Assembly: GCA_034359265.1 (NCBI GenBank)
Contig: CP136892.1
Coordinates: forward strand, 8,294,501 to 8,358,500
DNA from: Canna indica
Taxonomy: Eukaryota > Streptophyta > Magnoliopsida > Zingiberales > Cannaceae
Direction: 5' to 3'
Length of the DNA stretch: 64,000 bases
How positions within the stretch are numbered: the stretch's first letter is position 1; each line of letters opens with the position of its first letter. The notes below the pieces were generated by a model. That model was not told where the DNA came from. It made no database searches and was given only the letters and a program-made list of their open reading frames with translations. The position numbers were made by a program, and so were the translations under genes. Positions 1 through 10,828 of this stretch are shown piece by piece.

Positions 1-135
1 GAAAATGGGTTTCGGTTTCGGTTAACCCCCAAAAGTACAGTTAACTGAATCGTTGTCAACCCTATTTGCTATCGTGCGTAGCTGTGAACACGCACCGTCT
101 TTTGAATAATTAAATTAGGGGTCCCATTAAATTAT
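1..135. other. Left edge, unassigned
   Basis: No gene is visible. The first ~65 bases (GGTTTCGGTTAACC-like, then GTCAACCCTA) resemble the end of a DNA transposon cut by the window edge, but one end alone cannot be assigned to a family. Confidence 0.3.
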
Positions 136-1368
136 GAGCAATTTTTCAGAACCAGATTTGGGAAATGAGAAATTCCCAAATTCGGATCCTAAGATGGGGA
201 ATTCTCCAAACCAGATTTGGGTGGAATCAATATCGGTTTTGCCCCTGGCCAAAGTCTCTAACTGGACTTTGGTTAAAAATTAAAAATATATATATATAAA
301 TATAAAAAAATATAAAAAATAATTTTAATTTATATAAAAAAGATGTATAATAGAAATGAGGTGTTAGATTTAAAAAAAAAATATTTTCAAACTCTCTAAT
401 TAGTTAGAGACTTTGGTTAAAAATTAAAAAAATATATATAAAAAATCATTTTAATTTATAAAAAAAAAGAGGTATAATAGAAATGAGGTGTTAGATTCTA
501 AAAAATATATTTTCAAACTCTCTAAATCATTAGAGTAATTTAGAGAGTTTTACACAAAGTCTATAAATCTAAATTTAAATTAAAAATTGTAAAATATTTT
601 TGATATTATAGACTTTGGGCAAAAGTCTCTAATGCATTGAATTTTATCTAGAGACTTTTGTTCAAAGTCTATAGAACTAATTTTTTATTATGATATTAAT
701 GAAATATTTTTTGTCCAAAATATTTTGATAGACTCTAGTATATCTTTTATATCACATATATTTTTTTGTGAATTAAATTTTACAATTAAATTTTATCTAG
801 AGACTTTTGTCCAAAGTCTATAGAACTAATTTTTAATTATGATGTTAATGAAATATTTTTTGTCCAAAATATTTTGATAGACTCTAGTATATCTTTTATA
901 TCACATATATTTTTTTGTGAATTAAATTTTATTTTTTATAATTATAAAATTACTATAAACAAACTTTAGTGCAAAGTTTATAATAGCTTCATAATTTTTT
1001 AAAAAAAATATTTAAATTCATAAAATAATTTTTTAATGATACAAAAGATGTATTATGATATAGAAAAATATTTTACATTAAAATATTTCATAATTTTTAA
1101 TTTAAATTCAAATTTATAGACTTTGTACAAAAGTCTTTAATACATTATAGAGTTTGAAAAATATTTTTTTTATTCTCTAATATCTTATTTTTATCATAAA
1201 AAATATTTTATAAATTAATATTATTTTATAAATATTTTTTAATATTTTTGACCAAAGTCTCTAACAGATTTTGACCAGGGACAAAATCGATATTGATTCC
1301 ACTCAAATTTGGTGGGATTCAAATTTAAGAATTTCTCATTTCTCAAATCTGAATCCAAAAAATTGCTC
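136..1368. mobile_element. MULE-type MITE with long TIRs
   Basis: A non-autonomous DNA transposon. The left end begins GAGCAATTTTTC and the right end finishes as its inverse, TTGCTC. The inverted repeats extend ~110-120 bp on each side (about 136-260 and 1260-1368), sharing a GAAATGAGAAATTC block and a TGGAATCAATATCG block. Flanks 127-135 (TTAAATTAT) and 1369-1377 (TAAAATTAT) match at 8 of 9 positions, as expected for the 9-bp target duplication of Mutator-like elements. The interior is AT-rich, without an ORF, and carries repeated GACTTTGG/CCAAAGTC motifs. It also holds two tandem duplications, about 264-409/410-540 and 641-789/790-935. The MULE assignment rests on long TIRs plus 9-bp flanks; no transposase is present. 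Confidence 0.75.
641..935. repeat. Tandem ~149-bp duplication inside MITE
   Basis: Two nearly identical units (641-789 and 790-935) each begin ATTTTATCTAGAGACTTTTG and include GTCCAAAATATTTTGATAGA. They lie inside the 136-1368 element and look like an internal tandem duplication. Confidence 0.8.
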
Positions 1369-1558
1369 TAAAATTATTAGAAATCAAATGTAAATATGTC
1401 AAGTCTCCGTTACGCATGAATGTATATACAGTATTAATTTGATGAAGGAACAAGAATTATTTCTTCAATATTTTAATAAAAGGTTGTGTTTTTTTGTTGA
1501 GGAAGTAATAAAAGGTAGTATTTATAGTATAATTAAATTCTCGATAAGCATGACAATT

Positions 1559-1974
1559 GGGATTGTTCATTGGGTCGGGTCGACCAATGAACTTGATAAT
1601 CCAACTCGGCCCGACCTATTTCGGTTGGTTCGGGCCGGGTAATCGGGTCGGGTCGGGTCTTGGATTTTAGAATTTGAAATCCGATGACCCGAGACTCGAT
1701 TTGATAACCCAATTATTTATATATATATATATATATATTTAAAAATTATATTAAAAAATATTTATTGATTAATTATTTTTTAAAAATAATTATTTTCTTA
1801 AAACTTATTTTTACCTAAACGGATAAATTAGACTACACGACCCATCGGGTCGGATTGGATCAGATTTGAGAGGTGAAATTTTTTTAACTGAATTCGACCC
1901 CAACCGATTACACTTAATTAGGTCCGGTTGGTTTTTTCTCTAAATCCGATCCGAGCTGACCTTAAACAATCCTA
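1559..1974. mobile_element. GGGTCG-rich MITE, copy 1
   Basis: A ~416-bp non-coding element flanked by perfect 9-bp direct repeats ATGACAATT (1550-1558 and 1975-1983). Short inverted ends (GGATTGTT...AACAATCC) and long subterminal GGGTCGGGTCGGGT-like arrays, inverted at the other end, enclose an AT-rich core with a TA microsatellite near 1715. A second copy in the opposite internal orientation lies at 10379-10819. The 9-bp TSD suggests a Mutator-like mechanism, but the superfamily is inferred only from that. Confidence 0.7.
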
Positions 1975-1983
1975 ATGACAATT

Positions 1984-3192
1984 ATTGCTGGGGTATAACA
2001 AAAAATTTGCTAAGCTGGACAAATCTATTGAGGAATGACTTGACATAAATAGCATTTGAAAATATATTATATAACGTGTCCAATTTGGTAAAACAAAAAT
2101 TAAAATTGGGTAATAAGTTTGACCAAAACGTTGGTAAGTGATCATGTTGATTTGAAACGGTAAATAAATTCAAATGTTTCCGAAGGCAAATTTCTGTAAA
2201 TATACATTATTAAATATTTCACTGGGACAATTATTAGTATATAATTAAAGTTAAATTCGAATCCTAAATAAAATAATCATTGAAATTTTTTGCATATATA
2301 AACTTTACCAAATTATATATTCAACGGTACAAAAATGGCACCATATTTAATTAAAAATCTGTGCAGGTAATAAGATGACTAAATCAAAATTTAAATGTTT
2401 GGGATCACGTGAATAAATTTGAGCAGAAACTTCTTACCGAATAAACTATGATACCAGTGTGAATATCCAATTTTTTATATTTACATTAAATACTGGCGCC
2501 TTTTTTACTCATGATATATGTGGAATTAATTGATTAGAAAAAAAATATTATTAATTTACTTTTGATTTAGATTAATATATTCAAATCTCAGTAAATTAAC
2601 AAATGATTTTATATGTAATTTTATTTATAAAATTTTGATGAGCTTCAAAAAAACATCTAATAAAATTAACGAGAAAAGCTAGTGCCAATCTAACTAGTGT
2701 CAGTTTAAATAGACGCGGAGAACAAGCGGCGAGTCCGTATGCGGCGGCTTTTCTTTTAAAAAAAATATGAGAATTTTAGTTTCAATTTGTATTTAACACA
2801 GCGAAGCTACTCATGACTAAAAGATATTTTACAAATTTCAAGATAATTAAATTAATTAATTTGAAGTATAGACGTAATTTTGTGCACGCCTTAAATTATT
2901 TACTAGCATAGTATAATTAATTCATAATTATTTGGAGTATTTATTAAATTTTATTTTAAAAGTAATTAATTTCATCAAAATTTACTAATTGCGCTCATTT
3001 TTCTGTTCAAATGGCACCTGTTGGAAAATTATTAGATAAATAAACCCACTGTTAAAAGTACAAAAATGTCAGCAAAGGTCAGCCGTGTATCCTCCTTTAA
3101 TTCTTCGTCAGCTTCCAAAATGATACAAGTGACAGTCTCTAGAATCTTGCAACTCGCTTCCCTTCTTTCCATTTCAGCATTTCCTCTCTTCA
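1984..3192. other. AT-rich intergenic DNA upstream of F-box gene
   Basis: No convincing coding region, RNA gene or bounded repeat is seen. Short ORFs here have no recognizable domain. The last few hundred bases probably hold the distal promoter of the F-box gene, but no specific cis-element can be defended. Confidence 0.5.
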
Positions 3193-3211
3193 ATATATAT
3201 ATATATATATA
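3193..3211 (+). promoter_or_regulatory. Candidate TATA region of F-box gene
   Basis: A run of TA dinucleotides lies ~90-107 bp upstream of the ATG at 3300. A plant TATA box ~30 bp upstream of transcription start would put the start near 3225-3245 and give a short 5' UTR. It could equally be only a TA microsatellite. Confidence 0.45.
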
Positions 3212-3299
3212 CGATAGATTCCCTCTCGCCTTCTCCACCAAACCCTAAACAGATCCCAGCTTGCCACCATCGTCCTCTTTGTCTTCCTCAGGCTGAGCA

Positions 3300-4541
3300 A
3301 TGGCGCCTATCAGAGGCAGAGGAAGAGCCCGACTTCAATGCCGCCAGTGGTCGTCGCTCCCAAGCGAACTCCTCGAAATGGTGGCCCAGAAGCTGCTGTG
3401 CAGCTTCGATTACGTCAGCTTCCGTTCCGTGTGCACCACTTGGCGCTCCGCCACCCCGCTTATCAAGTTCGCTCCACTGATGATGTTCCCCTTGGACGCC
3501 ACCGCCGGCACAATCAAATTCTTCAGCCCGTCAGACGACCTACCATTTCAGCTTGCAAAGGATTACCTCCGCGACAAGGTCCTCTGCGGATTGACCGAGG
3601 GCATGCTGGTGCTGATGGACAAGCGTGCTCGCATGTCCCTCTTCAACCCCTTCACCGGGGAGCAAATCTCGCTGCCGCCGGGCAACGCGCAGCTGGCCCT
3701 CGCCTCCTCGGGCAGCACTGTGATGATGGTCAACGGCGAGCACTGGGTCGACCTCGGCAGGAACAGGTTGCTTATCACCCTCGGCGAGCCGATCGGGCTC
3801 GCCGATATGCGGTCTTTCTTCATTAAGGAGGTCGTCCTCTCCCCCTCTGTCGACTTTGGCGGACAACGTTACGCTATGGCCACACTTGCTGCCTCCAACA
3901 AGGTCGCCTTCTGCAGGCTCGGAGGCAGCAGGTGGAGGCTCCTCGACACCGGTCTCTCCACCAGTGTGTGGTCGGTCACTTACTGCAACGGACGGTTCTA
4001 CGCGGTGGATTTCGAAGGCGACGTGGCGTTCTTCCACGTGGAGAATCCGGTGAGCTTCACTCGGCAGTGCTCTCTACCGGAGATCACCGGCTTATTCACT
4101 GCGTTCAAGCTGTTGGGCTCGAGGGGGAAGCTGATGATGGTGGCGCTGAAGATCTTCTCCGAGTTTCCGGAGGAGGACGATCGGGACAGATACAACTACG
4201 AGGTCTACAGGTTGGAGGAGACGACGTGGGTTAGAGTGACGAGCATCGGCGAGGACACGTTGTTCGTTTCGCGCCATTACAACTCAAACTCACAGTATCT
4301 GGTCGGAGGCGTGTCCGGCTATCACAACTCGCACTCGCAGTATCTCGAAGGACTTCAGGCCTGGAAGGGGAACTGCATATGCTTCCCGGAGCCGACGGTG
4401 TGTTTTCCGAACTCAGCGATGCCGCAGACTGTGCACATGGAGTTTGTTGATTTGGTCGACGGCAGCAAGCGATTCAAAGATACCGGTGAAACCAAGAATT
4501 ATCCTGAGACTATTACTTGGTTCAAGCCCAACTTAATGTAG
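3300..4541 (+). CDS. F-box/DUF295 family protein
   Basis: An intact single-exon gene of 413 codons, GC-rich against an AT-rich setting. Residues ~17-55 form an F-box (WSSLPSELLEMVAQKL, then SVCTTWRSATP), the segment that binds SKP1 in SCF ubiquitin ligases. The rest fits the DUF295 (KIB-type) domain: FNPFTG-like start near residue 118, KEVVLSPSVD near 180, then WSVTYCNGRFYAVDFEGD and a C-terminal WF motif. The inferred role is a substrate receptor of an SCF complex; the substrate cannot be predicted. The ATG has a good plant context (GCAATGGCG) and follows the TA-rich promoter tract. A 45-bp direct repeat near 4274/4319 duplicates NSxSQYL close to the C-terminus, where relatives normally have one copy. 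No frameshift or internal stop is seen. Confidence 0.9.
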   Translation: MAPIRGRGRARLQCRQWSSLPSELLEMVAQKLLCSFDYVSFRSVCTTWRSATPLIKFAPLMMFPLDATAGTIKFFSPSDDLPFQLAKDYLRDKVLCGLTEGMLVLMDKRARMSLFNPFTGEQISLPPGNAQLALASSGSTVMMVNGEHWVDLGRNRLLITLGEPIGLADMRSFFIKEVVLSPSVDFGGQRYAMATLAASNKVAFCRLGGSRWRLLDTGLSTSVWSVTYCNGRFYAVDFEGDVAFFHVENPVSFTRQCSLPEITGLFTAFKLLGSRGKLMMVALKIFSEFPEEDDRDRYNYEVYRLEETTWVRVTSIGEDTLFVSRHYNSNSQYLVGGVSGYHNSHSQYLEGLQAWKGNCICFPEPTVCFPNSAMPQTVHMEFVDLVDGSKRFKDTGETKNYPETITWFKPNLM

Positions 4542-5012
4542 CAATGTAAAAGATATCCACTATTTCTTCCACACGTACTTATCTGGATATATTTTTCATG
4601 ATAAGTTTGCTTATTCTACGAAACAAACGTGCCTTTATATAATGTTGGTCAATTTTTTATCTACTATTTTTCATATTTTAATTGTTATTTCACGTGCTTC
4701 TTGTAATTTAACATATATATTCTGATTAAGCAATTGTGTTCGTGTAGCTGCATGCATGCATGCATTTAGATTCAATCCGAAGATCGATCTAGGTTATCAT
4801 TAATCTCAAAGATCTCTATTTCTATGAATCTTTTTATATGAAAAAATAAATATTTTTTTAAAATATTTTTTTCATTGAGCATATGTACAAATTAGACTAA
4901 AGTATTTGTGTTTGAAGTAGAATGTAGAGAAAGAATAGCTACTGCCTACCCCAGCTAGATATATTATGGACACCATATATTCTGTTTTATTTACTAAGGA
5001 CTCTTGTTTGAT
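4542..5012. other. 3' flank of F-box gene
   Basis: AT-rich non-coding DNA. It presumably contains the 3' UTR and poly(A) site, but no unique signal is clear. A GCATGCATGCATGC run lies near 4750-4765. Confidence 0.5.
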
Positions 5013-5513
5013 TAGGTGCATGTGGTCTCAACTCTACCAAAAAAACGAATGATAATAATTTACTACATTAATTAAACGTTACATGTCTAGAATGTTTGGG
5101 AGGTTTGGCGTGGTAAATCACATACGTCCATGCATGATAGTAATTAATTAGTTACTTAACTAGGCACGATTAATTGTTGAAGTCATGCATGCGTAGATCT
5201 ATCTTGTCGTCTAAAAAATCAATAAATGCATCGTGTTCAACCCAATTTTGCTAGCAATAGTGTGAATGGGTGCATGTGGTCTCAAGTGTACCTAAATATG
5301 AATTATAATAATTTACTACATTAATTAAACGCTACATGTCTAGAATGTTTGGGAGGTTTGGCGTGGTAAATCACATACGCCCATCCATGATAGTAATTGA
5401 TTAGTTACTTAACTAGGCACGATTAGTCGTTGAATTAAGTCATGCATGCGTAGATCTACTTGTCGTCTAAAAATCGATAAATGCACCATGTTCAACCCAA
5501 TTTTGCTAGCAAT
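5013..5513. repeat. ~250-bp tandem repeat, two monomers (copy 1)
   Basis: Two monomers (about 5013-5263 and 5264-5513) each begin GGTGCATGTGGTCTCAA and contain GGGAGGTTTGGCGTGGTAAA and a CATGCATGCGTAGATCTA block. The same two-monomer array recurs at 24103-24600, showing that a larger host segment was duplicated. Confidence 0.85.
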
Positions 5514-5662
5514 AGTGGTCCTACATACTAGCTAGCTTCTTGTTCGATACATGTTGAATTTCTCAAAATGATGAGTTGTGCTAACGTCTTGCAAGAATGA
5601 CAAGTTCTAATGACATGATGGAGTTAATAAGAGATCGATATAGATCCTAAAGAAGTTGGTCT
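5514..5662. repeat. Segmental duplication tail, copy 1 (left part)
   Basis: Unique sequence following the tandem repeat; it matches 24601-24745 (TTTCTCAAAATGATGAG, ATAGATCCTAAAGAAGTTG). The match stops where the SIRE-like element begins at 5663 and resumes after that element at 15372, so 5514-5662 and 15372-15530 were once contiguous. Confidence 0.8.
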
Positions 5663-5679
5663 TGTTGGCCTAAGGTTTT

Positions 5680-8292
5680 CATTACTAGAATAATGGTTTC
5701 AGCAACGGTCACCCAAGTCGTTGCAATCACTAATGGCTTACCAACGGTCGTTGCGGTCGTTGCAGATATATTACATCTACAACGGCCTACGTACGGTCGC
5801 TCGGGCCGTTGCCAACAAGTAGATGGCGCGAACGCGATGTGCAAATGAAATAATTCATCAGCAACGGCTTACATACGGCCGCGTCGGCCATTGCTAATGA
5901 TATTATCACATTAGCAACGATTTACTTACTATTTTTGTATTCGTTGCTTTTTAGTCAATGGGGCGCTCACGGTGCGAAAATGAAATACTTATCAGCAACG
6001 ACTTTGCAACAGATTAGTGAGCCGTTGGTGATGTGTTGTATTTATTAGCAACGACTTTGCAACGGCTAAGTGAGCCGCTGCTGATGAGTTTATTTCACTC
6101 GCGATCGCGCCCGACCCCTTTCTTCCATGCTTCTTCTTCCTTCTCTACCGACGCCGCAGACGCCTGCCGCCATCTTCGTCCACCGACGTCGTCTGCCAAC
6201 ACCGCGCCCTTCGACGTCGAATCATTTCCCGGTATTAGCTCCCCTCTTCTCTTCTCCTTTACTAGGGCCGGCCGAAACCCTAAATCTTAGGGTTTTGGTC
6301 GAACTCCGGCCGTCGGACATCGAACCAATGTCCAGTGTCCAATGTCGGACATTGGACAACGACGACGGAACACTGTTGATTAGAGTTTTATTAAACCCTA
6401 ATCAAAAGTTAATTAGGGTTTACTTAAACCCTAATAAAATTTGATTAGGGTTTAATAATCTATGTTAATTGTTTACTATTTAGATAAATTTTTCATATTT
6501 TAGATTAATTTTTCATATTTTAGGCTAATTTTTCATGTTTAGATTAATCTAGATTAAATGTTTAATGTTTAATGTTTAGATTTATTTTCATATTTAGATT
6601 AATGTATTTTAATGTTAATTAGATTTTGATTTAGTTTTAGATTATATCTGTTAATTAAGTTTAGTTTAGATTAATTTTAATATTAATATTTAAATTTAGA
6701 TTAATTAGAATCGTCAACTTTGGGCTCGTGTTGGAATCGTCCACCGTGGACTCGAACCGACATCGAAAAATTTAGAAAATAATCATTCAACCGACGAGTT
6801 GATACGTTTCACGTACGCATCGACGAGTCAGATATGATTAAGCAAAACCTTAAATTCGTTCGGGGGTTGTATGTTCGTGTAAAAGAAGTAGATAATCTTT
6901 TATACAACATACAACCCTTGAATTGTCCCTAATTGGATAATTTGGGAACATAGTTATTTGTATTGCACTTAGTTTTTTCTTTTAACTGTTAACTCTTTCT
7001 TAAATTTTGGCTATTGTATCTCTCTTGTTCTCTAATACGTGCCCAGATGATATGCGTATTTGGAGAACTGTAGGGAGATACTGCCGAAATTTAGAATGAA
7101 GTTAGCGGTTAAAAGAAATACTTGGTGAAATATGAATAACATGAATTTGGAATAGGACCATCTCGCCTATAAAGACATTGACTGAAGATATTGTCATTGA
7201 TTGACAGAATCATGTCGGGCAATCGAAGTTGGATGTACCGACGTTTTGATCATGGAGCTTTAAAGAATGAGTTTCGCTTAGGCATAACTTACTTCCTAAA
7301 TTTTGTCTATTCAAATCGAAAATTCGTTAGCGCCGGTGAAAAAATTTGATGTCTGTGCCGCATTTGCATGAATGCACGATTTCTGGATTGAGAAACTAGC
7401 ACTATGCATCTGTATATATAGCAAGGGATTTGCACCAAGATATTTTATATGGACTTGTCATGGGGAGTCACGTGAAGTCGGGAAATCGAGCAACCATGTC
7501 GTTCAGACACATGATGAATCTTCCTCTGCTGGTGTTTCTTTATCCAGTCCATCTAATCTGTATAGAACTATGATACTTGATAGTCTTAGAGGTCAATTCC
7601 AACTGAATGATAATGTCCATCAGCCAGTTACTAAGATGTCAGTGTCACCAATACGTACTACAGGTGTTGATGTCATAGAATTGCCATCAGAAGTACAACC
7701 TGCGATAGAGATTGAATTGCTGAATAAAGAAGTCGTAAAATTTTACGAGATGTTGAAAGCTGCCAATGAACCTTTTTATGAGAATTATTCTAAATACACT
7801 AGGTTTTTGGCAATGACGCAACTCCTGAACATCAAGACCGATTGTAATATCAGCGGGATTGCGTTTGATTGGATTGCGGGATTGATTAATGGAATGCTAC
7901 CTACTGATAACAAGTTTGAGCCAACTTTTTATAAGACTAAAAAGTTGATGAGAAAATTAGGGCTTGGGTACGAAAAAATACACGCGTGTCAAAATAATTA
8001 TATTTTATATTATAAAGAAAATGTGCAGTTGGATAAATGCTCTGTATGTGAACATCCTCGTTATAAGGAGAAGAAATCGGTTCGATAGAAAAATATCTCG
8101 TTTAAGGTGCTTCGGTATTTTCCACTAACACCGAGGCTTCAAAGATTATTCATGTCGGAAAAGACGGTCCCCTACATGAGTTGGCATGGAAGAAGTCGTG
8201 ACGATACATTAATAACGCATCCATCCGACAGTATTGAAGCATTAAAATATTTGGATAGATGTTATCCTTCATTTGCTAGGGATACTAGAAAT
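5680..8292 (+). mobile_element. Truncated CACTA (En/Spm) transposon
   Basis: The left end CATTACTAGAATAATGG is one base from the usual CACTACTAGAA terminus. It is followed by a dense subterminal array of AACGG/CCGTT motifs (5697-6080) typical of CACTA elements, then transposase-like coding remnants from 7212. No CACTA right end is found: the transposase reading runs directly into LTR sequence near 8292, so the 3' half has been lost. Confidence 0.75.
6100..7211. other. CACTA internal non-coding region
   Basis: Contains a short GC-rich stretch (6100-6380) followed by AT-rich DNA with repeated TTAGGGTTT and AGATTAAT motifs. There is no defensible gene. It lies between the CACTA subterminal array and the transposase remnant. 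Confidence 0.5.
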
Positions 8293-8341
8293 TTTAACTT
8301 TGGTCTTAATCTCGATTTTGATGATAACCGATATGGAACTT
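7212..8341 (+). pseudogene. CACTA TNP2-like transposase remnant
   Basis: From the ATG at 7212 the reading matches the transposase-associated domain (SWMYRR, CRICMNARFLD) but has in-frame stops soon afterwards. An open stretch at 7372-8088 carries the region before the TNP2 catalytic domain (KIHACQNNYILYYKE, a KCSVCEHPRYK cysteine motif). After a stop, 8107-8341 has YFPLTPRLQRLFMS, WHGRSRDD and HPSDSIEALKYLDRCYPSFA, typical of TNP2. After PSFARDTRN the frame leaves the transposase family and continues into LTR-derived codons (NLDFDDN). The RNase-H-like catalytic core and C-terminus are missing. It is dead, and useful only for classifying the element. Confidence 0.8.
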
Positions 8342-8452
8342 GAAAAATAACTCTTCATGAAATCATTAGTTCCATGTATGTTATCATCAAAACCATGCAT
8401 ATAACTCTTCATGAAAAATAACTCTTAATGATTTCATGAAGAGTTATTTTTC
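8342..8452. repeat. 26-bp perfect inverted repeat (LTR foldback)
   Basis: Bases 8342-8367 and 8427-8452 are exact inverted copies around AACTCTTCATGAAATCATT. The 3' LTR has only one orientation here, so the 5' LTR carries a local inverted duplication of LTR sequence. Confidence 0.8.
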
Positions 8453-8845
8453 AGGTTCCATATCGGTTAGCGCACGACGTTCCCAATCGAAAAAATCAAA
8501 GAAATCGAAGAAATCGGCAAGGACGATCGTCGATGCTCGAATTTCATCGGGAAGATAGAGTTTAGGTTTATGATGTCTAGAATGTGAGTAAACCTAGTTT
8601 GAAAATCCTAAGCGGGGTGCTTCGGTAGTGGAGTAGGCATTGGGGTCGAACCACTATAAATCATTGTGTTAGCATTGTCTCTTTTGTGTTTGCTTAATTG
8701 CCTTACTTATTGCTTCCATATTTAATATTAGAATTGTGAATTGCCTAAGTTGTAAGAAATGATTAAAACTGATAAACCACATTTAGGCGACAAGTTTAGT
8801 TAACACAATATTCACCCCCTTCTAGTGTGGCCATTTCACCAACAT

Positions 8846-8861
8846 TTGTTATCAGAGTGGG
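8846..8861 (+). promoter_or_regulatory. Primer binding site (tRNA-Met type, degraded)
   Basis: TTGTTATCAGAGTGG directly follows the 5' LTR and resembles the Copia PBS TGGTATCAGAGC. Confidence 0.65.
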
Positions 8862-8911
8862 TCGTAGTTTGAGATTTCACCATCTCTTCTACAATTTGTC
8901 TCGATCTTAAA

Positions 8912-10290
8912 ATGGCACTAGCGTCTTCACCTCCGAGGTTCGATACCTCGAACTTTGGTCTTTGGAAATATAGGATGTACACATACTTAAAGACTAAAGG
9001 TTTTGGTGTTGATCCTTAACATGTTAAGATTAGAATTCATTGAACCTAAGGTTGACATGCATGCTTGGAGTGAATTAATTAGATAAGAAAATGTTTAAGT
9101 ATAATGGAGATGCCATGAATTGCATACTTTGCACCTTACCAAGTGACATTCTTGAAAAAGTCATGCATTGCTCTACGGCTTTGATTTATGGGCTAGTTTG
9201 AATGTTTTATACGATCATGCTAAAATCAAAGAAATTGGTACATTTAATGAAGGTAGTGATGACAATAGTTATTCACCTACCCCTAATCTTGATTTTGATG
9301 CCCATAACTCTTCTAGTCAAAGAAATAACTCCAAGAGCCGAAAAAGAAAGGTAATTTGTCATGCATGTAAAGAAAAAGGGCATGTGAAGAAAAATTATCC
9401 TAACATGAAGAACAAAGCAAGGAAGAGGTCAAGTGCTTCCATCTCTACATCTCATTCACATGAAGCATCCTCTACCCATGACTATGAAGCCACTTCCAAA
9501 GTAAGCCTCAAAAATACAAATGATGAGGTACACTCTCCTTCTTCCTCTAGTCATGTTAATAGTACTAGCTCTTCCAATTCACATGATATGCCATATGATG
9601 AGTTAGTAAATAAATACAAGAAAAATGTATGCTTTGCTTGTTAAAAAGGATAAAGAAAACAAAAAATTAAAGAAAGAAAACTTGACTCTTAGCTCTCATT
9701 TACATGATGCTAAACTAGAAAATGAGAAGCTAAAAATTAGTGTCTTTAATCTATGTCATGATGTTTTAAGTATTGACACTAAGTATTTGAAAAATAAAAA
9801 TGACATGTTAAAGAATGAAAATAACATGTTGAAAACTCAATTGCTTGCATTGCAAAAATCCATGAATGATTTGAAAAATGAAATATTGATTTTGAGTAGA
9901 AAAGTTAATACTTCTTCTTTTAAGTTTAAAAATCAAAATATCTCATTTAGGAAACCTCAAAAGAAGAATTAATATTTCCTTTAAGAATGCTCATGTTCAT
10001 TATAGCTCACATGTCAAGCATTCTAGTGATAAATCTCATGTCCATAACGAAAATAACAAGTTTCATGAACATTATTTTTGTTGTGGTACATATGATCATG
10101 CAATATATGATTGTGCTTTTAAAAAAAATCCAAGTGTAGTAAGACACTTTGGATTCCTAGGCCAACTCACCCCGAAGGACCCGAAGTCATTTGGGTACCA
10201 AAGGTTTCTTGCTCTCTTGTAGGGGGAGCTACCACACAAGGGTAAAGAGAAGTGAAGAGTTGAAGTTGACCATAGACTTAAATGAAGATT
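8912..10290 (+). pseudogene. Copia gag remnant of SIRE-like element
   Basis: The ATG at 8912 opens a Copia gag start (FDTSNFGLWKYRM) that meets a stop within ~35 codons. Further gag sequence is open at 9168-9644, with a zinc knuckle CHACKEKGHVKKNY in which the last cysteine/histidine position is altered (NYP). A lysine/asparagine-rich coiled-coil stretch follows at 9625-9972, as in SIRE gag proteins. A second cysteine motif is partly visible near 10078. Frameshifts and stops make it non-functional. Confidence 0.72.
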
Positions 10291-10378
10291 CATCCTTTGG
10301 TTGCAACTTCAAACCACAACGATGGCATAGGTATGGAAATTGGCATCTAGGTACATTTCGTATCATCTCCTTACTTTT

Positions 10379-10819
10379 AGAGCATTCACGGGTCGGGTCG
10401 GGTCGGGTTTAGAGAAGAAATCGATTCGACCCGACCAAGTGTAATCGGGTCGGGTCGAGTCGGGTTGAAATTTTTTCACCTCTCAAACCCGACCCGATCC
10501 AACCTCACCTAGTTCGGGTCGGATAGTCGGGTTTACCCGTTTAGGTAAAAAAATGAGTTTTAAATAATATTTTTTTAAAATTTTCTAAAAATAATTAAAT
10601 ATAAATATTTTTAATATAAATATTTTAAAATAATTAAAAAATTTAAATAATCGGGTCATCGGATCGGGTCTCGGGTCATCGGGTTTCAAATTATAAAATC
10701 CGAGACCCGACCCGATTATGGTCAGGTTTGGTCAAATTATACCCGACCCGACCTAACCCAAATAGGTCGGGTCGGGTTCTCGGGTTCATTAGGTCGGGTC
10801 CACCCAATGAACAACCCTA
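10379..10819. mobile_element. GGGTCG-rich MITE, copy 2
   Basis: Related to 1559-1974: GGGTCGGGTCGGGT arrays at both ends in opposite orientations, an AT-rich core and the end TGAACAACCCT. Flanks CTTACTTTT (10370-10378) and CTTACTTTG (10820-10828) match at 8 of 9 positions. It is inserted in the gag-proximal part of the SIRE-like element, so it is younger than that element. Confidence 0.68.
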
Positions 10820-10828
10820 CTTACTTTG

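Larger units (their letters stand above)
5663..8844 (+). repeat. 5' LTR of SIRE-like element (interrupted)
   Basis: LTR sequence is present at 5663-5680 and from ~8293 to 8844; the middle is a CACTA insertion. Compared with the 3' LTR it lacks ~1.2 kb between a TCTAGAATGTG motif (~8577) and AAAATCCTAAGCGGG (~8603). It ends CACCAACA just before the PBS. Confidence 0.78.

Noticed and set aside
1439..1642. 67-codon ORF near the left MITEs
   Set aside because: It runs into the GGGTCG MITE and has no domain; chance ORF.
1640..1660. GGGTCG runs as telomere-like repeats
   Set aside because: Short, imperfect, mirrored and inside TSD-bounded MITEs; not plant telomere repeats.
3540..4037. 165-codon antisense ORF within the F-box gene
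   Set aside because: Shadow of a GC-rich coding sequence; the sense frame carries the F-box and DUF295 motifs.
5013..5513. Two repeated monomers considered as a CRISPR-like or satellite array
   Set aside because: Only two long monomers per site, in a plant genome with no spacers; explained by tandem and segmental duplication.
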